A stretch of DNA of 64,000 nucleotides from Tolypeutes matacus (GCA_026826555.1 JAKSZT010033094.1:138126-202125); one strand, 5' to 3'; positions 20,974-33,615 are shown, counted from the stretch's first letter. The notes: generated from the letters alone by a model not told the origin. Made by a program: numbers and translations.

Positions 20974-23671
20974 TGTGTAGCAAGTTGATATTATTTATGA
21001 TTTCCAAAAATGATATTGATTATGTTTGTAAACTAGTCTGTTCCTCTGGGTGTGATACCCTTTGATTGTATTAAATTCAAAGGTTTTAACTTTAATTGAT
21101 TAAATCAAGATTAGGGCTTTGATTTGACCATGTCAGTCAGGTATAACTCAGGGTTGAGTCCACACCCCCTTGATGAGCTATATAAATGGACACTCACTCA
21201 GAAGACACAGAAGAAGATACTCTGAGAAGAAGAAGAGAGAACTTTGTCCGTTTTGATCCTGGAGCCCCAGGGAGAGATGAACCATTCACCTGATAGTTTA
21301 CAGCTGACCTTGTGAAGAGACCAGTACAGCTGAGAAGCCCTTAGAGATAGGCCTTATGCCAGCCTACAGCTGAGATCAGAAGAAGCTGGGCCCATGGAGC
21401 CTTAAGAGGAAGAGGAAGGAAAGACCAGGCCCGCCATCTTACTTCAACACGTGACAACTGATTTGGGTGAGAAAGTACCTCTTATGGTAACTTGAGTTGG
21501 ACTCTTTAGGGCCTCTTTACCCCAAAGAAATACCCTTTATGAAAACCAACAGATTTCTGGTACTTCGCATCAACACCCCTCTTAGCTAACACAGAATTTG
21601 GTATCAGGAGACTAGAGTCATGCTAATGCAATTACCAAAAAATGCTGGAATGATTTTATAAATGGGTAAAGGATATTGTTTGGAGGAATTGTGAGATGCT
21701 TGATGGAAAAGGCCTAGACTGCTCTGAAAAGACTATTGGTAGGAATATGGCACCAAGATAAGTAATTAGATGGAAATGATGAAACTATTATTGGAAACTG
21801 GAGGAAAGGCGATCTGTGTTTTAAAGTAGCAGAGAACTTACCAAGATTGACTCCTGATGTTATATGGAAAGCAGAATTTGAAAATTATGAACTTGGACAT
21901 TTAATCAAGGTGATTTCCATACTAAACGTAGAAAATGTAGCCTGGCTTCTCCTTGCAGCTTATAATAAAATGTTAAAGGAAAGAGATAAGCTGATAACTG
22001 AGTAATTGGGCACAAAGAAACCAGAAACTGATTCTAAAAATTCCAACCCTCTGGAAATCAAGCCTCCAGACAATAGTGCCCCATTTGAGGAATTAACTAA
22101 ACTTGGAACTTGTAAGCCAGGATTGAAAATGCAGTTATCTGGGAAAGACTTGTGGAAAGTCTTACTGTCTGATGGCTTGGACCCCTGCTTCCTGCATGCT
22201 AAAACAACAAGATTTTTGTGAGAACTGTATGAACAAAACTACTATCAGCCTGGACTAAAAGGGACATGGAGGGGAGAGATGGAAGAGAAAATAGCCTTAA
22301 GAGGAAAACCATAGAAGCTGAGGTCTGGAATTAAGACATCTCCTTGGGCCAAGAGAGGGGCCCCACCCATGTGTATGGAGAGGGTGAGTTTGCCCCAGCA
22401 TTTAAACAGAGTGACTGGTCCAGCCCTCTGTTCAGGGAGAGTTTTGCTGCCCCAGGGTACAGAGAAGGTGAAGCACATTCCCCAAGGGTTGGGGAGAGTG
22501 AGATCAACATCCCAGTGCTCTGAGAGGGGTGGACCTGTTCCCCATAGGTCTGGGAGAGTGAGGGTGACACCACATTGCTCTAAGAGGGATGGGCATGTCC
22601 CCCATAGATTAGGGAAGGCTAGGTCACCAACTCACTTTTCTAAGAGGGCTGGACCTATATACCAGAGATTAGGGAGAATGTTGCTGCCACCTCACTGTAC
22701 TAAGGGGATTGAGACTATACCCCAGAGATTAGGGAAGGTGTGGCCATCACTCCAATGTTCCCAATTGGAGGGTGAGATCTGGAGCTCAGTCACCACCCAG
22801 ATGCTTGATGAGGGTGGAACCAAGAAAATGGCCCTTAGACAAGCCTGTGGAAAGGGTGGGCCTCCATGAGGCCCCAAGGAGAAGAAACCATCATCTTAAG
22901 AATGACTCTCAAACTTGGAAATCTAATGACATATGCCCTACAGGTTTTTGGAACTGTTGGGGACAGTGACTCACGTTTCTCTCCTAAATTCTCCTTATGG
23001 TAATGCAAATGTTTATCTTATATCTGTCCCTTTGCAGATAAATTGTTTTGTAAGTTTCACAGGTCTAGAGCCAGAGAGGACTTTGCTCCAAGACAAACTG
23101 TATTTCTATAAACTGATTGTGATGTGATTTTGTACTTATCATTACTAACCGAAAGGATTTAAGTTTTTTTTTTAATATTGTAATGTCCTTTTGGAATTCA
23201 GAGGGTAGAGTGCAGCAGTTTGATATTATTTATGAATTCCAGAAAAGATATTGAATATGTTTGTAAATTGGTCTGTTCCTCTGGGTGTGATACCCTTTGA
23301 TTGTATTAAATTCAAAGGTTTTATGTTTACTTAAGATTAGGGCTTTGATTCGAATACATCAGTAGGGTATAACTCAGGGTTGAGTCCCCACCCCCTTGGT
23401 GGGCTATATATTCACTCAAGAATACACACAGAAGATGATACAGAAGAAGAAGAGGAGCCTTAAGAGGAAAAAGGAAGGAGAGCTGACCAGGCCTGCCATC
23501 TTACTTCAATAAGTGACAACTGACTTGGGTGAGAAAGTACCTCTTATGGTACTTGAGTTGGACTCTTTAGGGCCTTGTAACTGTAAAGTTTTACCCCAAA
23601 GAAATACCCTTTATAAAAACCAACAGATTTCTGGTACTTTGCACCAGCACCCCTCTTAGCTGACTAATACA
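20974..23671 (+). mobile_element. MaLR-like LTR-retrotransposon provirus (LTR-internal-LTR)
   Basis: The 5' LTR runs about 20974-21593 and the 3' LTR 23211-23671, the latter with an internal deletion. Right after the 5' LTR is TGGTATCAGGAG (21599-21610), one change from a tRNA-Leu primer binding site as used by ERVL/MaLR elements. A purine-rich tract (AGAGGGTAGAG) precedes the 3' LTR. The internal 1.6 kb resembles THE1/MST internal sequence (AAAGCAGAATTTGAAAAT region) and has no reverse transcriptase. No clear target duplication was found. Confidence 0.78.
22381..22760 (+). repeat. 60-bp internal tandem repeat of the provirus, about 6 units
   Basis: Period 60 bp: CTCTGAGAGGGGTGG at 22519 is followed by CTCTAAGAGGGATGG at 22579, TCTAAGAGGGCTGG at about 22639 and CTAAGGGGATTGAG at about 22700. 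It lies in a frame open for 166 codons (22369-22869), so it encodes 20-residue basic units such as RVTPHCSKRDGHVPHRLG. No known function. Confidence 0.8.
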
Positions 23672-23714
23672 AACAGTAATTGAAATAATTTCATGGATGT
23701 TCTCTTTTCACCTG

Positions 23715-24170
23715 TGTGGTGGGGTTTGAAACTGTATGTAATCCTCTCCCCTCCACTCCTGAAATGCATGTTCTTAAAGCTAATCTATTCCTGTGGCTGT
23801 GACCCTAATCTAAGTAGGACATTTTGATGAGGTTACTTCACTTAAGGCATGGCCCAGGGTGGGTCTTAATTCTCTTACTGGAGTCCTTTAAAAGAGGATG
23901 AAATTCATACAAAGAGAGAGAAAGTCATGGAAGCAAGAAGCTGAAACCAACAAAACCCACAAGAGAACAGAGAGACCAGCAGACACCACCACATGCCTTG
24001 CCATGCGGCAGAGGACCCAATGATTGCCGGCAGCTGATTTTAGGGAAGAAAGCTTCGCCTTGATGATTCATTGATTTGAACATTCTCATAGCCCTAAACT
24101 GTAAGCTAATAAATTCCCATTATTAAAAGCCAACTCATTTCATGGTATCTGCTTTCAGCAGCCTAGCAAT
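23715..24170 (+). mobile_element. MaLR-like solo LTR (group 2)
   Basis: It begins TGTGGTGGGGTTTG and carries GGCATGGCCCAGGGTGGGTC. The polyA region AATAAATTCCCATTATTAAA is near the end at CAGCCTAGCAA. It inserted into the type B L1 fragment of intron R11-R12 and is antisense to OBSCN. Confidence 0.7.
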
Positions 24171-24530
24171 ATTAATTACATAAATTACATTGATTTTCTA
24201 GTGTCTCTTGCGTTAAGCCAACCTTGGTTTCCAGGACTTTGACCTTGGTCATAGTGTATTATACAACTGATATATTGCAGAATTCAATTTGCTAATATTC
24301 TGTTGAAGATTTTCACACTAATATCTATAACAGATTTGCATATAATTTTAGTAGTTTATACTTTACCTGTCAAGATTTTGGTATCAAAACTAACTGCATA
24401 AAAGAAGGTAGAGAGTTTATCTACCTTTTCTATTCTCTGAAGGAATTGCCAAAAGCTTGGAATAATGTCATCCTTAAATATTTGATAGAACTTTTTTTTT
24501 TAAAGAAAATAAGAATTAATTAAATTTTTT

Positions 24531-24716
24531 GTCTTTTTTTTTAATTTTTAAAAGATACTTAGATTACATAAATGTTACACAAACAATATAGGGATTCCCA
24601 TATGCCCCACTCCCCACACCTCCCACACCCTCCCACATGAACATCCTTCATTAGTGTGGCACATTCATTGCAATTGATAAACACATCCTGGGGCTTTACC
24701 ATTAAGGATGGCCTTT
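24531..24716 (-). mobile_element. L1 3' end, reverse orientation
   Basis: The + strand starts T-rich, then reads AAAGATACTTAGATTACATAAATG and CCCCACACCTCCCACAC, the reverse of the xenarthran-type L1 3' UTR. It interrupts the type B L1 fragment relative to the paralogous site near 47290. Confidence 0.75.
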
Positions 24717-25971
24717 AACAATGAAACCATCTGGTCTTAGATTTTACTCTGTGAGAAGACTTTTTTATTACTAATTTCAATTACTTAACAGTTATAGAAC
24801 TGTTTGTGTTGTCTACTTCTTTTTTATATACTTTCTAGAAACTTGTGCAGCTTGTCAAAACTTTGAATTTATTGGCATAAAATTATTTGCAATGTTCTCC
24901 TATAAGAATGGTTTGAAATGATTAATAAAGAGAATTTTTGTCTCTAAAAAGCTTCAATCTATAAAAAGCTTTATATACTGATACAATACCAAACTGTTAA
25001 ACGGTACAGCCTAGTGATTATCTTTAAAAATTGAATATAAAGTTAGTTCAAGGTTTCTCTATGAACTTGCCAGGGAGACACAGACACACACTAACCATAA
25101 GGAAAGCTATGAAATAACTATTGCTTTACCAGTAAATGACTGCCACTGCATAATTCCTCATTAACAAAGATGCTGAGATTGTATAAGGTACTCATTCCTT
25201 ACCATTTCCAATTGTATAAATCAAACTGCAATAGAGATTCTCATATATAGTGTTCTGAGGACAAAGGGAAAATGATATTTGCTCCAAAAGAGAGTTCCAA
25301 CCTAACGAGAGCAATCTCTACTAATCCTCTGTCCTTTTTCACTTTCCACAGACATGACAACACAGCAAGGATCTAGGTTTTCTATACATGGTTGCAAAGA
25401 GAGGTTCTATTCCATGTGAAAGAAGGAAACAGTGTCCCAGAGCAAATAAAAATTTGATAATCCAAGGTCTAGTTTTGACATAATTCCCAGTATGACTGAG
25501 AGTTCAAGGTCTCCCTACACTCTATAAATGAAATTCAAACTTATTTTGTGAGTGAAAGCACCATGTGTTGTGGGTGAGAGTACGTGGCCAGACCTCACAA
25601 TGGGAGCAAATTCACAGATATCTAGGTGAGAGAAAACTGGTCTACCTCAGACCCCAAGCCCCATGTGGAATCAGAGTCCTGAACAGCAAACTACATAACG
25701 AGACTTCAGGACAGGTGCTGGGAACATGTGACTCAGCAATTCTACATGGCAACCCCCTCTAGTAGTCTAAGAATGACCCCTTTCTCCAGTACACACCCTT
25801 CCCATCCAGCCTCCCTTGGCTCAAGCCACAGGCAGGAAAATGGGAGGCTGAGTAACAGGAGTTGTTAGAGATGAAGTCTCATGGAAAGAAACCACCAAAG
25901 ACTGTCAGGGCGATGAGCCAGTCCCATCATCAACATCAGTCAACACTAAATTACCATCACCTAGAACCTAC

Positions 25972-26247
25972 CTGTGACATCCAGGCAGAAGGAGACCTTC
26001 TGGCCCCCGGCCTCGCAGCTGTATTCCCCTGCATCCGCCTTGCTCGCCTGCTGAACCACCAGCTGCCGCCCACGGCCCATGGCCTCCATGCGCACTCTTG
26101 AGCTTGCACTCAGCTTCTTCCCATCTTTGTACCACGTCACCTCCGTCTGGGCCTGGGCCACCTCGCAGCTCAGTGTGGTGCTGGAACCCGCCTCAGCCTG
26201 CACCTCACTGCGTGATGGCTGCTCCTTGGCAAACACCACCTTGGGCT
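25972..26247 (-). CDS. OBSCN: OBSCN Ig exon R11 (array copy)
   Basis: A 276-bp Ig exon in phase 1-1 with donor GTAGGT and acceptor CCCCAG. It reads EPKVVFAKEQPSRSEVQAEAGSSTTL, then the common core, EAMGRGRQ and QQASKADAGEYSC. Core residues are intact, with an extra Cys at 88. The intron to R12 is 6.8 kb, the longest in the array, because an LTR-retroelement provirus, a solo LTR and an L1 3' end landed in it. Confidence 0.95.
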
Positions 26248-26479
26248 CTGGGGTCAGGGAGGGACAAACCAGGTCAGACATTTAGACTGGTACCTACCCA
26301 TTTCACAGGCAAAAAAAAATGATCACAATTGAGTAAATCTTCCTCTTTATCCAGTGATGTTATGTGCCCTGTAGACTGTTAGACTTGTGTTCACAAACAC
26401 CAGGATGCTTGTTACATAGCTACAAGTGGACAATATGGAGATGTGCTGACATAAGAGCAACTCTAAAGGCTCAAGGATG

Positions 26480-27300
26480 GCGGCTGAGGCTCTTCTAGCC
26501 CCAAGAACAGCATGTTTATTTATTTTGCCATGTGATGTTCAGCTCTGTGCAGGCAGAGCCAGACCATCTTGCTTACTATTGTATCCCATTATGAGGCAAA
26601 TGTTATGTCCTCCAAAACTTTTATTCCAATTTTTTTCAAGGGATAACTCATATGTAGAAAAGCACACTAATTTTAATTGCATAGCACAATGAATTTTACT
26701 TACATGTACCCCCCTATAACCACCACACATATCTGAATATTTCTGCCTTGCCAATCACTTTTGATCTTCCCTGAAATGTAACCAGTATTCTGACCTTTTT
26801 CTCCAGAAATTACTTTTGCCTGTTCTTTAATCCACCTAAACGGGATTTTTCATATGTACTTCCGTATGACTGATTTCTTTGACTCAGAATACTGTCAGTA
26901 AGATTTATTCATGTTGTTGCATGGAACAAGAGTGTGTTCCTTTCTATTGCTGTATAGGATTCTTTTTTAGGATACACCACAACTTATTTTTCCTTTTCCA
27001 CTTGAGGGACAACTGGGTTATTTCTGATTTGTGGACAGTCTGAGTCAAACTGCTATGAGCATCATGTATATATTTCTGGTGCTCACACGGAATCATTGAA
27101 CATTTTGATAAGGATCATCTATCTTAAGCTCCTGTACATTATACAGGGCGAGCACAAATTTGGTTTTAGTAAATTTTGTCAGATTTCTGAAATGGTCTTC
27201 CACTTACACTCCCACCAGCATTGTGTGAAAACTGTAGTCGCTTCCCATCCTTACCGACACTTGATATAATCAATCTTTTTAACTTTATGTGTTCATTTAA
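26480..27300 (-). mobile_element. Old L1 3' region, type A intron R10-R11
   Basis: Reverse-complement L1 3' UTR and ORF2 end (ACCACCACACATATCTGAAT, TTGCTGTATAGGATTC, CCATCCTTACCGACACTTG). It recurs upstream of R1, R4, R5 and R10, so it was duplicated with the units. Confidence 0.65.
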
Positions 27301-27339
27301 ACTAAAATGAATACATATATGATCTCAGAGGTGCCAAGC

Positions 27340-27830
27340 TGTACAGTCACCCATTCATTCATTCACTCATTGGTGCACTCAGCTGGTATGAATGGAGGGT
27401 GTTTTGTGTGTCAGGCCCTCTGGTGGCCACTAAGGGTAAAGGAGTGAGTAAAAGAGATATCCCTGCTCTCGTGGAGCTTCCCTTCTAGTCAGGAAAGAAA
27501 ACAAACACATGAAAGTAATAGTGCCATGCTATGGTGAGCGCTGAAATGAGGTAAAGGAGGGTGTTTTGCTGGAGCAAGGGGAATACAGGCAACTTTAGAT
27601 TCTATGGTCAAGACAGACACCAGTAAGGAGAGATATTTAAGTGGAATGCTGAATGTAAGATGGAGCAGCCCTTAGGAGAGCTGAGGGAGAAACCTTCTAA
27701 CCAAGAGGAGAGCGAGGGCAGGGGTTCTCCAGCAGAACTAGGTGGGAAGGTAGCCAACATGAGCTATGGCATGGAGGGCACTGGAGAACAATGGAGGCAG
27801 TCTGGACGTGAGGAGGAAACTCCGAGAGGG
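27340..27830 (-). mobile_element. L2 3' end (old LINE2), type A intron
   Basis: ATTCATTCATTCACTCATT followed by CTCGTGGAGCTTCCCTTCTAG and later blocks fits reverse-complement L2. The paralogous copy is at about 31560-32040 and a remnant at about 52270-52490. Confidence 0.55.
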
Positions 27831-28719
27831 AACTTCTAAGAGACATGAGTCAACACTGGGTACCTGCCTTTCCCCTCATCGAACTTTGTGATTCTAGATT
27901 TGGGGCAAGACACAGAAAATGTGGGAACATGGTTACGTGTGGGGCTGCTACAAACAACACAGAAAACATTGACTACAGAGATGAAGATTATAGAGACTTG
28001 AGAAGCCAAAAATATAATTGAGAAGGGAGGGCAGAGAATTGAGCTTTGCACTCAGTTGGTTTTCCCTCGAGATATCTGAAGAGGTCTGAAGCTGCATGGG
28101 GCAGGAAGCTAAGAAGCCTAGAAGAACATGTCTGAAGAGCAAAGGAGACTTTTCAGCATCTTGAAGCACTGAGGGGACAAAGATTTGCATTCAGGATGTG
28201 TGGGAAAGGGCTTCAAACCATATCCAAGTCTCAGTAAGAATCCTTGGGGGACTATGTCTAGGAGCAAGGGAGAAGGGTAGGGAGCTAAAGATAGAAGATC
28301 CTTATCAAAACTGCAATGCACTTTTGTATTTGGCAAAGTCCATAAATGGGTTATGTTCCTTAGTCATCCTTTATCTTCCCAGCAAAGGAAATAATGAACT
28401 GTCTCTCAGGAATAAGATACTATCATCTATCTTCCACAATTTCCACATACAGCCAACTGAAAATCTCCAGAATACTCAAGACAAGAGTGAATATCAGAAA
28501 ACAAACAAATGAAAAGATAGTATCAGGTGATCAATAAATTAGAATAATCAGAACACCGTATAGACTTGATGAATAAATTTTAGTGGGAAAATATATATAA
28601 TAGGTCAAATATGAAGAATTTCACTAACAAATTACTAACTATTAAACATTAAAAGGATGTTGTAGAACTTCAAAATACAACTGCTGCAATTTAAAATGCT
28701 ATGGGTGGCTCTGACTGTA

Positions 28720-29420
28720 GATAATTTAATGCAAACATAATGCAGCAGAGCAGAGGAATAGTGAATTGGGAAAAATGTCAATAGAAAATATCCAGATCAA
28801 GCAGACAGAGGGAAAAAAAGGATTAAGAGTCAAAGAGAAAAGGGGAGGAATGGAGGGAAGTAAGGATGAAGAGGGAGAAAGGGAGGGAAGAACATATAAG
28901 ACATGGGAGAAACAGTAATAGAATGTAACTGGTGTCCTGGAAAAGGTGAAAGAATGGGCAGAAGAAAGGCTGGCCAAAAATTTACCAAGACCGATGAAAG
29001 GCATCAACCCACAGATTCAAGACACTGCAACCCCAAACAGGATGAATACAAAGAAAAGCACACCTAGGCACATCAGGGTAAAACTGCTGAAAACCAAAAT
29101 CAAAAACAAAATCTAAAAAGCAGACAGAAAAAAAAAAAATACAAAAACATAACAAAAAAAGAATAAAAAAACCTAAAACAGAAAAAAAACAAAATAAATA
29201 AATAAATAAATAAATAAGTAAATAAGTAAATAAATAAGCAGTCAGAGAAGAAATATACTTGACCATCAAAGGAACATGGAAGCTAGGGGGAAAATGAAAG
29301 AAAAAAAAGAAAGGAAAAAAAAAATGGAAACAAGGAAACAATTGGCATGGTAGTTTTTTAAAATACTGATAGGCAGTAGTTCCTAAACTGGAATTTGACA
29401 ACCAGAGAAAAAGGCTTTCA
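28720..29420 (+). mobile_element. Old L1/HAL1-like fragment in Y flank
   Basis: ACCCACAGATTCAAGACACTGC, AAGAAAAGCACACCTAGGCACATCA and ACTGCTGAAAACC blocks are L1 ORF1/HAL1-like. The same fragment is at about 33960-34560, which defines the Y-type donor flank. A (TAAA)n run is at 29188-29240. Confidence 0.6.
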
Positions 29421-29846
29421 AATCTGAAGGGTAAATAAAGGTGGTGTACAGATCAAAAAATGAGAGCCTGTATCACCAGCAGACCTGTTAATATAAACAC
29501 AGAAAACACAGCTCATTAAGTAGTAAGAAAATTATCTCAGACTTTTATGTCTAAAACTTCACTCCTATGTGTTCTATCTGTGCAACGCATGGGAAGATAT
29601 GAAACTTCCCTGAGCCTTATGTTAAAATAAGAAAAAGCAGAATCCCCCTCAAAGATTTTTGTGAAGTTTAAACAGTTAAAAAGATGAAAGCACTTCACAA
29701 CGATCTGTCACTCACCATGCAGTTAATACATGCCAGATGTCATTATATGAAGAGCTATGTGTGACAAGAGGCCACAAGGTGGCACCTCCCACCAACCACT
29801 GCCTAATAATGCTTTTCAGGAAGATAAGAAGGACCAAAGAACCCAC

Positions 29847-30122
29847 CTGTGACATCCAGGAGGAAGGAGACCTTCTGGCCCCCGGCCTCACAGCTGTACT
29901 CGCCAACGTCTGCCTTGCCCGCCTGCTGCACCACCAACCGCCGCCCACAGCCCATGGCCTCCACCTGCACTCTTGGGCTCGCACTCAGCTTCTTCCCATC
30001 CTTGTACCATGTCACCTCCGTCTGGGCCTGGGCCACCTGGCAGCTCAGCATGGCGTTGGCCCCCTCCTGGGCCTGCACATCACTGTGCGCCAGCTGCTCC
30101 TTGGCAAACACCACCGTGGGCT
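29847..30122 (-). CDS. OBSCN: OBSCN Ig exon R10 (array copy)
   Basis: A 276-bp Ig exon in phase 1-1 with donor GTGGGT and acceptor CCCAG. Variants are AKEQLAHSDV, EGANAML, SCQVAQAQTEV (Glu29Gln after the core Cys28), EAMGCGRR and DVGEYSC. Cys28, Trp39 and Cys78 are intact, with an extra Cys at 59. It is the only copy with Y-type flank downstream and A-type flank upstream, so Y...A introns lie on both sides of it. Confidence 0.95.
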
Positions 30123-30479
30123 CTGGGAGACAGGGAGGGACATGGGGTCAGAGACTCAGACCAGGTACCAACCCACTTCACAGACAACAACGCATCAGAG
30201 TTCAGTAAATTTTTTCTGGAGTCCAGTGATGCTGTGTGCCCTGTGGGCTGTTAGGCTTATGTTCACAAATACCAGGATGCTTGTTACACAGCTGCAAATG
30301 TATAATCTGTGGGTGTGCTGACATAAGAGTAACTCTAAAGGCTCGAGGATGGTGGCTGAGGCTGTTCTGGCACCAAGAGCAGCTCATTTACTGCCTTTGC
30401 CACATGACACTCAGCTCTGTCTCATTCACTATTGTACCCCATTAAGGGGCACATGGCATGTCCTCCACAAACTTTATTC

Positions 30480-31330
30480 CACTTTTTCTTAAGGGATAGC
30501 CTTACATGTAGAAAAGTGCAATAATTACATACCACCATGTAAATATCACACATACCCGAATATCTCTTTGTCCTCAAGACTACTAACCTCCCTGAAAAGC
30601 ATACACTATTCTCACCTTTCTAACCATAAATTACTTTTGCCTCGTCTTTTATTCCACATAAATGGAATTGTATGTTATGATTTCAGTCTCTCAACCTAAG
30701 ATCTGTAAGATATATCCATGTTGTTGAGTGTACCAATAATTTTTTTTGCTTTCAATTGCTTTATAGGATTCCACTGTATGAATACACCACAGTTTCTTTT
30801 AACTTTCCTCCTTTTTTTTTTCCCCTGGTTAGTAAGGCCAGGAATTTATTAAGGTAAGGGAGGGAAGAGAAATGGGAGAAAATAACAGATCATGGACCCC
30901 AGAGAGAAGAAGAGGCTGAAGAGTAATAAAGTGGACTGATTTACAAACTACAATTGCCCATTATAGATTATAAATGCCCTGGTTTTACTTGTGTGGCCAT
31001 GATGGCAGGGAAAACACGGTGAGAGCTGGACGAGGAAAGCAGGAACCGGGGCGAAAGCAAGAACTTTAGCTTTTCCCTCTTGATGTCATTTAGGTTGTTT
31101 CCAATTTGGATGATGCAAGGATAAAGCTGCTATGACTATCTTCCATTATCTTTGTGCACACATGGAACCACTGGGGCATGGGGTAGGCATGTGTTGGCTT
31201 TAGTTGATTTGCCAAACTTTTCTAAAATGGATGTGCCAACTTTTCCATGTGTGAGCTGCTTCACATCCTTAACAACACTTGATATTATCAATATTTCTCA
31301 CTGTATGTTTTCCATCAAACTAATAGTAGA
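30480..31330 (-). mobile_element. Old L1 3' region, type A intron R9-R10
   Basis: Paralogous to 26480-27300. It is interrupted at about 30805-31066 by a sequence missing from the other copies. Confidence 0.6.
30805..31066 (-). pseudogene. Possible processed retrocopy fragment
   Basis: The insertion is absent from the paralogous L1 in introns R10-R11 and R4-R5. On the minus strand it ends with AATAAATTCC..., a short GC segment and a run of about ten A, typical of a polyadenylated retrocopy. A short AACTTT duplication borders it. A TOP-like 5' stretch and an ATG are seen, with a stop ten codons later. Parent gene not identified. Confidence 0.4.
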
Positions 31331-32159
31331 ACATATGATCTCAGAGGTTCCCAGTTGTACGTGTACTCATTCGTTCATTCACTCATTCACTCCTTCATGC
31401 TTAGTTCTCTTATATCTACCCTGCAAAGGAAATGGTAAATTCTCACTCTGAACTAAGATAACATCATCCATATTCCATTTTCACATACAATGTCTGAAAG
31501 TCAATTGAAAATCACAGGCATGCCAAAGACAGGAGTACATAGTAGAAAACAAGCAAAACGACACTTAATCATTCTTTCATTCATCATTCTCTCTAATGTG
31601 AATGGAGGACCAATTGGCTGCCAAGCCTATGGTGACCACTAGGGGAGCTGCAGTAGGTAAGAAGGACACAGTGTCTACCCTCCAGGGACTGACCTTCTAG
31701 TCAGAAAGACAAATAGACAAAAGTAATCGTTTCATGCTATGCTGGGTTGATGAAATGAAACAGGGAAACATGTTATCGAGTTGAGAGTGGGAAACAACTT
31801 TGGATTCAGTGGTGAGGGCAGACCTCAGTAAAGAGAGATATTTAAGTGCAGTGCTGAATGATACGCGGGAGCCATCCCTGAAGAGAGCTGAGAGAAAACG
31901 CTATATGGAAGATGAGAGCCTGGGCAAGGGTCCTCCAGCAGGAACAGGTGTGATGTGCGTGAGGAAGGTACCTACATGAAATATGGTCAAGGATGCACTG
32001 GAGAACAACTGAGGTGATATGGACCTAAGGAAGGAAAAATCCCTGAGGGGGAAACCTCTCAGAGACGTGAGCTGACACAGGACACCTGCCTATCCTCTCA
32101 GGGGATTTGATGCTGCTCAAGAAGAATACAAAAAGAAAAATCCAGTAAAAAGCTGGACT

Positions 32160-32385
32160 TAATGGTAGGGAGGTGTGGGAGGTGGGGAACATGGGAATCC
32201 CTGTAATTTTTGTGTAACATTTGTGTAATCTAAGCATCTTTAAAAAATATATATATATATATATATAACATTTATGTAAGCAAATACACATATATGCATA
32301 TATATTTATATATCATTTTACAAATATTGGTTTGTATTGTGAAAAATTTGATTTTTACCCACAATAATAGAAAAAAAAATGAAAG
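32160..32385 (+). mobile_element. L1 3' end fragment
   Basis: GGGAGGTGTGGGAGGTGGGG, a (TA)n run, CATATATGCATATATATTT and an A-rich end. It is closely related to the nested L1 at 5538-6534. Confidence 0.75.
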
Positions 32386-32999
32386 AAACAGAGAAAGCAG
32401 TAGTCTTTGGACATCTTGGGAGGGCAAGAGCAATAAGAATTAGAGACTTGAGAGCCAAGATCTGAGGGAGATGAAGGGTGGAAAATTGAGCACCACATTC
32501 AGCTAGTTTCCCGTCAAGTTTTTGATGGTCTCTGAAGCTGAAGGAGGGAAGAGGCTAAGAAGCTTAGAACAACCCTTCTAAAGAGGAGAGCAGAATGTTC
32601 AGTATCTTGCAGTGCTGAGAGGACAGAGTTTAAGCATTCAGGGTCTGTGGGGAAAGGGCCCCAATTCACATTTCAAGGCTCTTCAGTAATCATGAGGAGA
32701 TTGTGCCCAGGAGTAGGAGCCACCAGAGATGATGACCCTGTTCTAAACAGCAATGGAGTCTCGAGTCAACAAGGTCCCTAAATGGATTGAGGTACTTAAC
32801 CTCCTCTATCTACTCATCAAAGGAAATAATGAATCCTCTCTCATGAGTAAGATAAAGTCATACATGTTCAACAAATTTCCACAAGCATTGTCTGACAGTC
32901 AGTCGATAATTACAGGCATGCCAAAGACAAGAGCAAATATTAGAAAGCAAACAAAAAGACAGTATCAGGTAATCCAGAGATGAAAATAATCAACCATGG

Positions 33000-33615
33000 T
33001 GTAGCAGTTTGGCAGTTTGATATAGTTATGAATTCCAAAAATAGATATTGGATTATGTTTGTAAACTGGTCTGTTAATCAGGGCATGATTAAGTTATTAT
33101 TAATCACCTAATAATATGTAATAATAATAATATTAATCACTTAATAATAAATGTGACTGGGCCACATCAGTAGGGCGTTAAGCCCCACCTCTTGGTAAAT
33201 AAGATAAAAAGACATGGCAAAGGACAAAGTAGTTTTGATGTTGGAGTTCTGATGAGGAAGGAGAGAAGGTCCCGGAAAAAGAGATGACCCATTCACCTGA
33301 CAGTTCACAGCTGGCCTTGTGGAGAGAGGAAAAGCCTGGAGAGTCTCATAATCTACAGCTGACCTTATGGAGGAAACAGAGGAGCTGTGCCTGGAGAGAA
33401 ACGGAGCCCCAGGAAGAGAGGAACCCAAGAAGCCTGAACCCTGGCAAAAGTCAGCAGCTGTCTTGCCCCAACACATGGCAATAGACTTTGGTAAAGGAAG
33501 AAACTTACGATTTATGGCCTGGTAACCGTAAGCTTCTATCCCAAATAAATACCCTTTATAAAAACCAACCAATTTCTAGTATTTTGCATCAGCACCCCTT
33601 TGGCTGACTAATACA
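33000..33615 (+). mobile_element. MaLR-like solo LTR (group 1)
   Basis: It begins TGTAGCAGTTTGGCAG and ends GGCTGACTAATACA. The polyA region AAATAAATACCCTTTATAAA is near the end. Near-matching 5-bp duplications CATGG (32995-32999) and CCTGG (33616-33620) flank it. A local ATTAATCAC/TAATAA duplication is inside. Antisense to OBSCN. Confidence 0.8.

Larger units (their letters stand above)
19470..24960 (-). mobile_element. Old L1 ORF2 fragment, type B intron R11-R12 (interrupted)
   Basis: The + strand reads as reverse-complement L1 ORF2, for example the blocks around GAGCACCTTTTCCAAAG, TTATATTTTTCTCATATGGT and GTTAAGCCAACCTTGG. Pieces are at about 19470-20973, 23672-23712, 24171-24490 and 24717-24960, separated by the provirus, a solo LTR and an L1 3' end. 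The same fragment recurs in the other six X...B introns. Confidence 0.75.

Noticed and set aside
22006..22221. Retroviral gag gene in the provirus
   Set aside because: Short frame without a recognisable gag motif. It lies in MaLR-like internal sequence, which is not known to encode a working protein.
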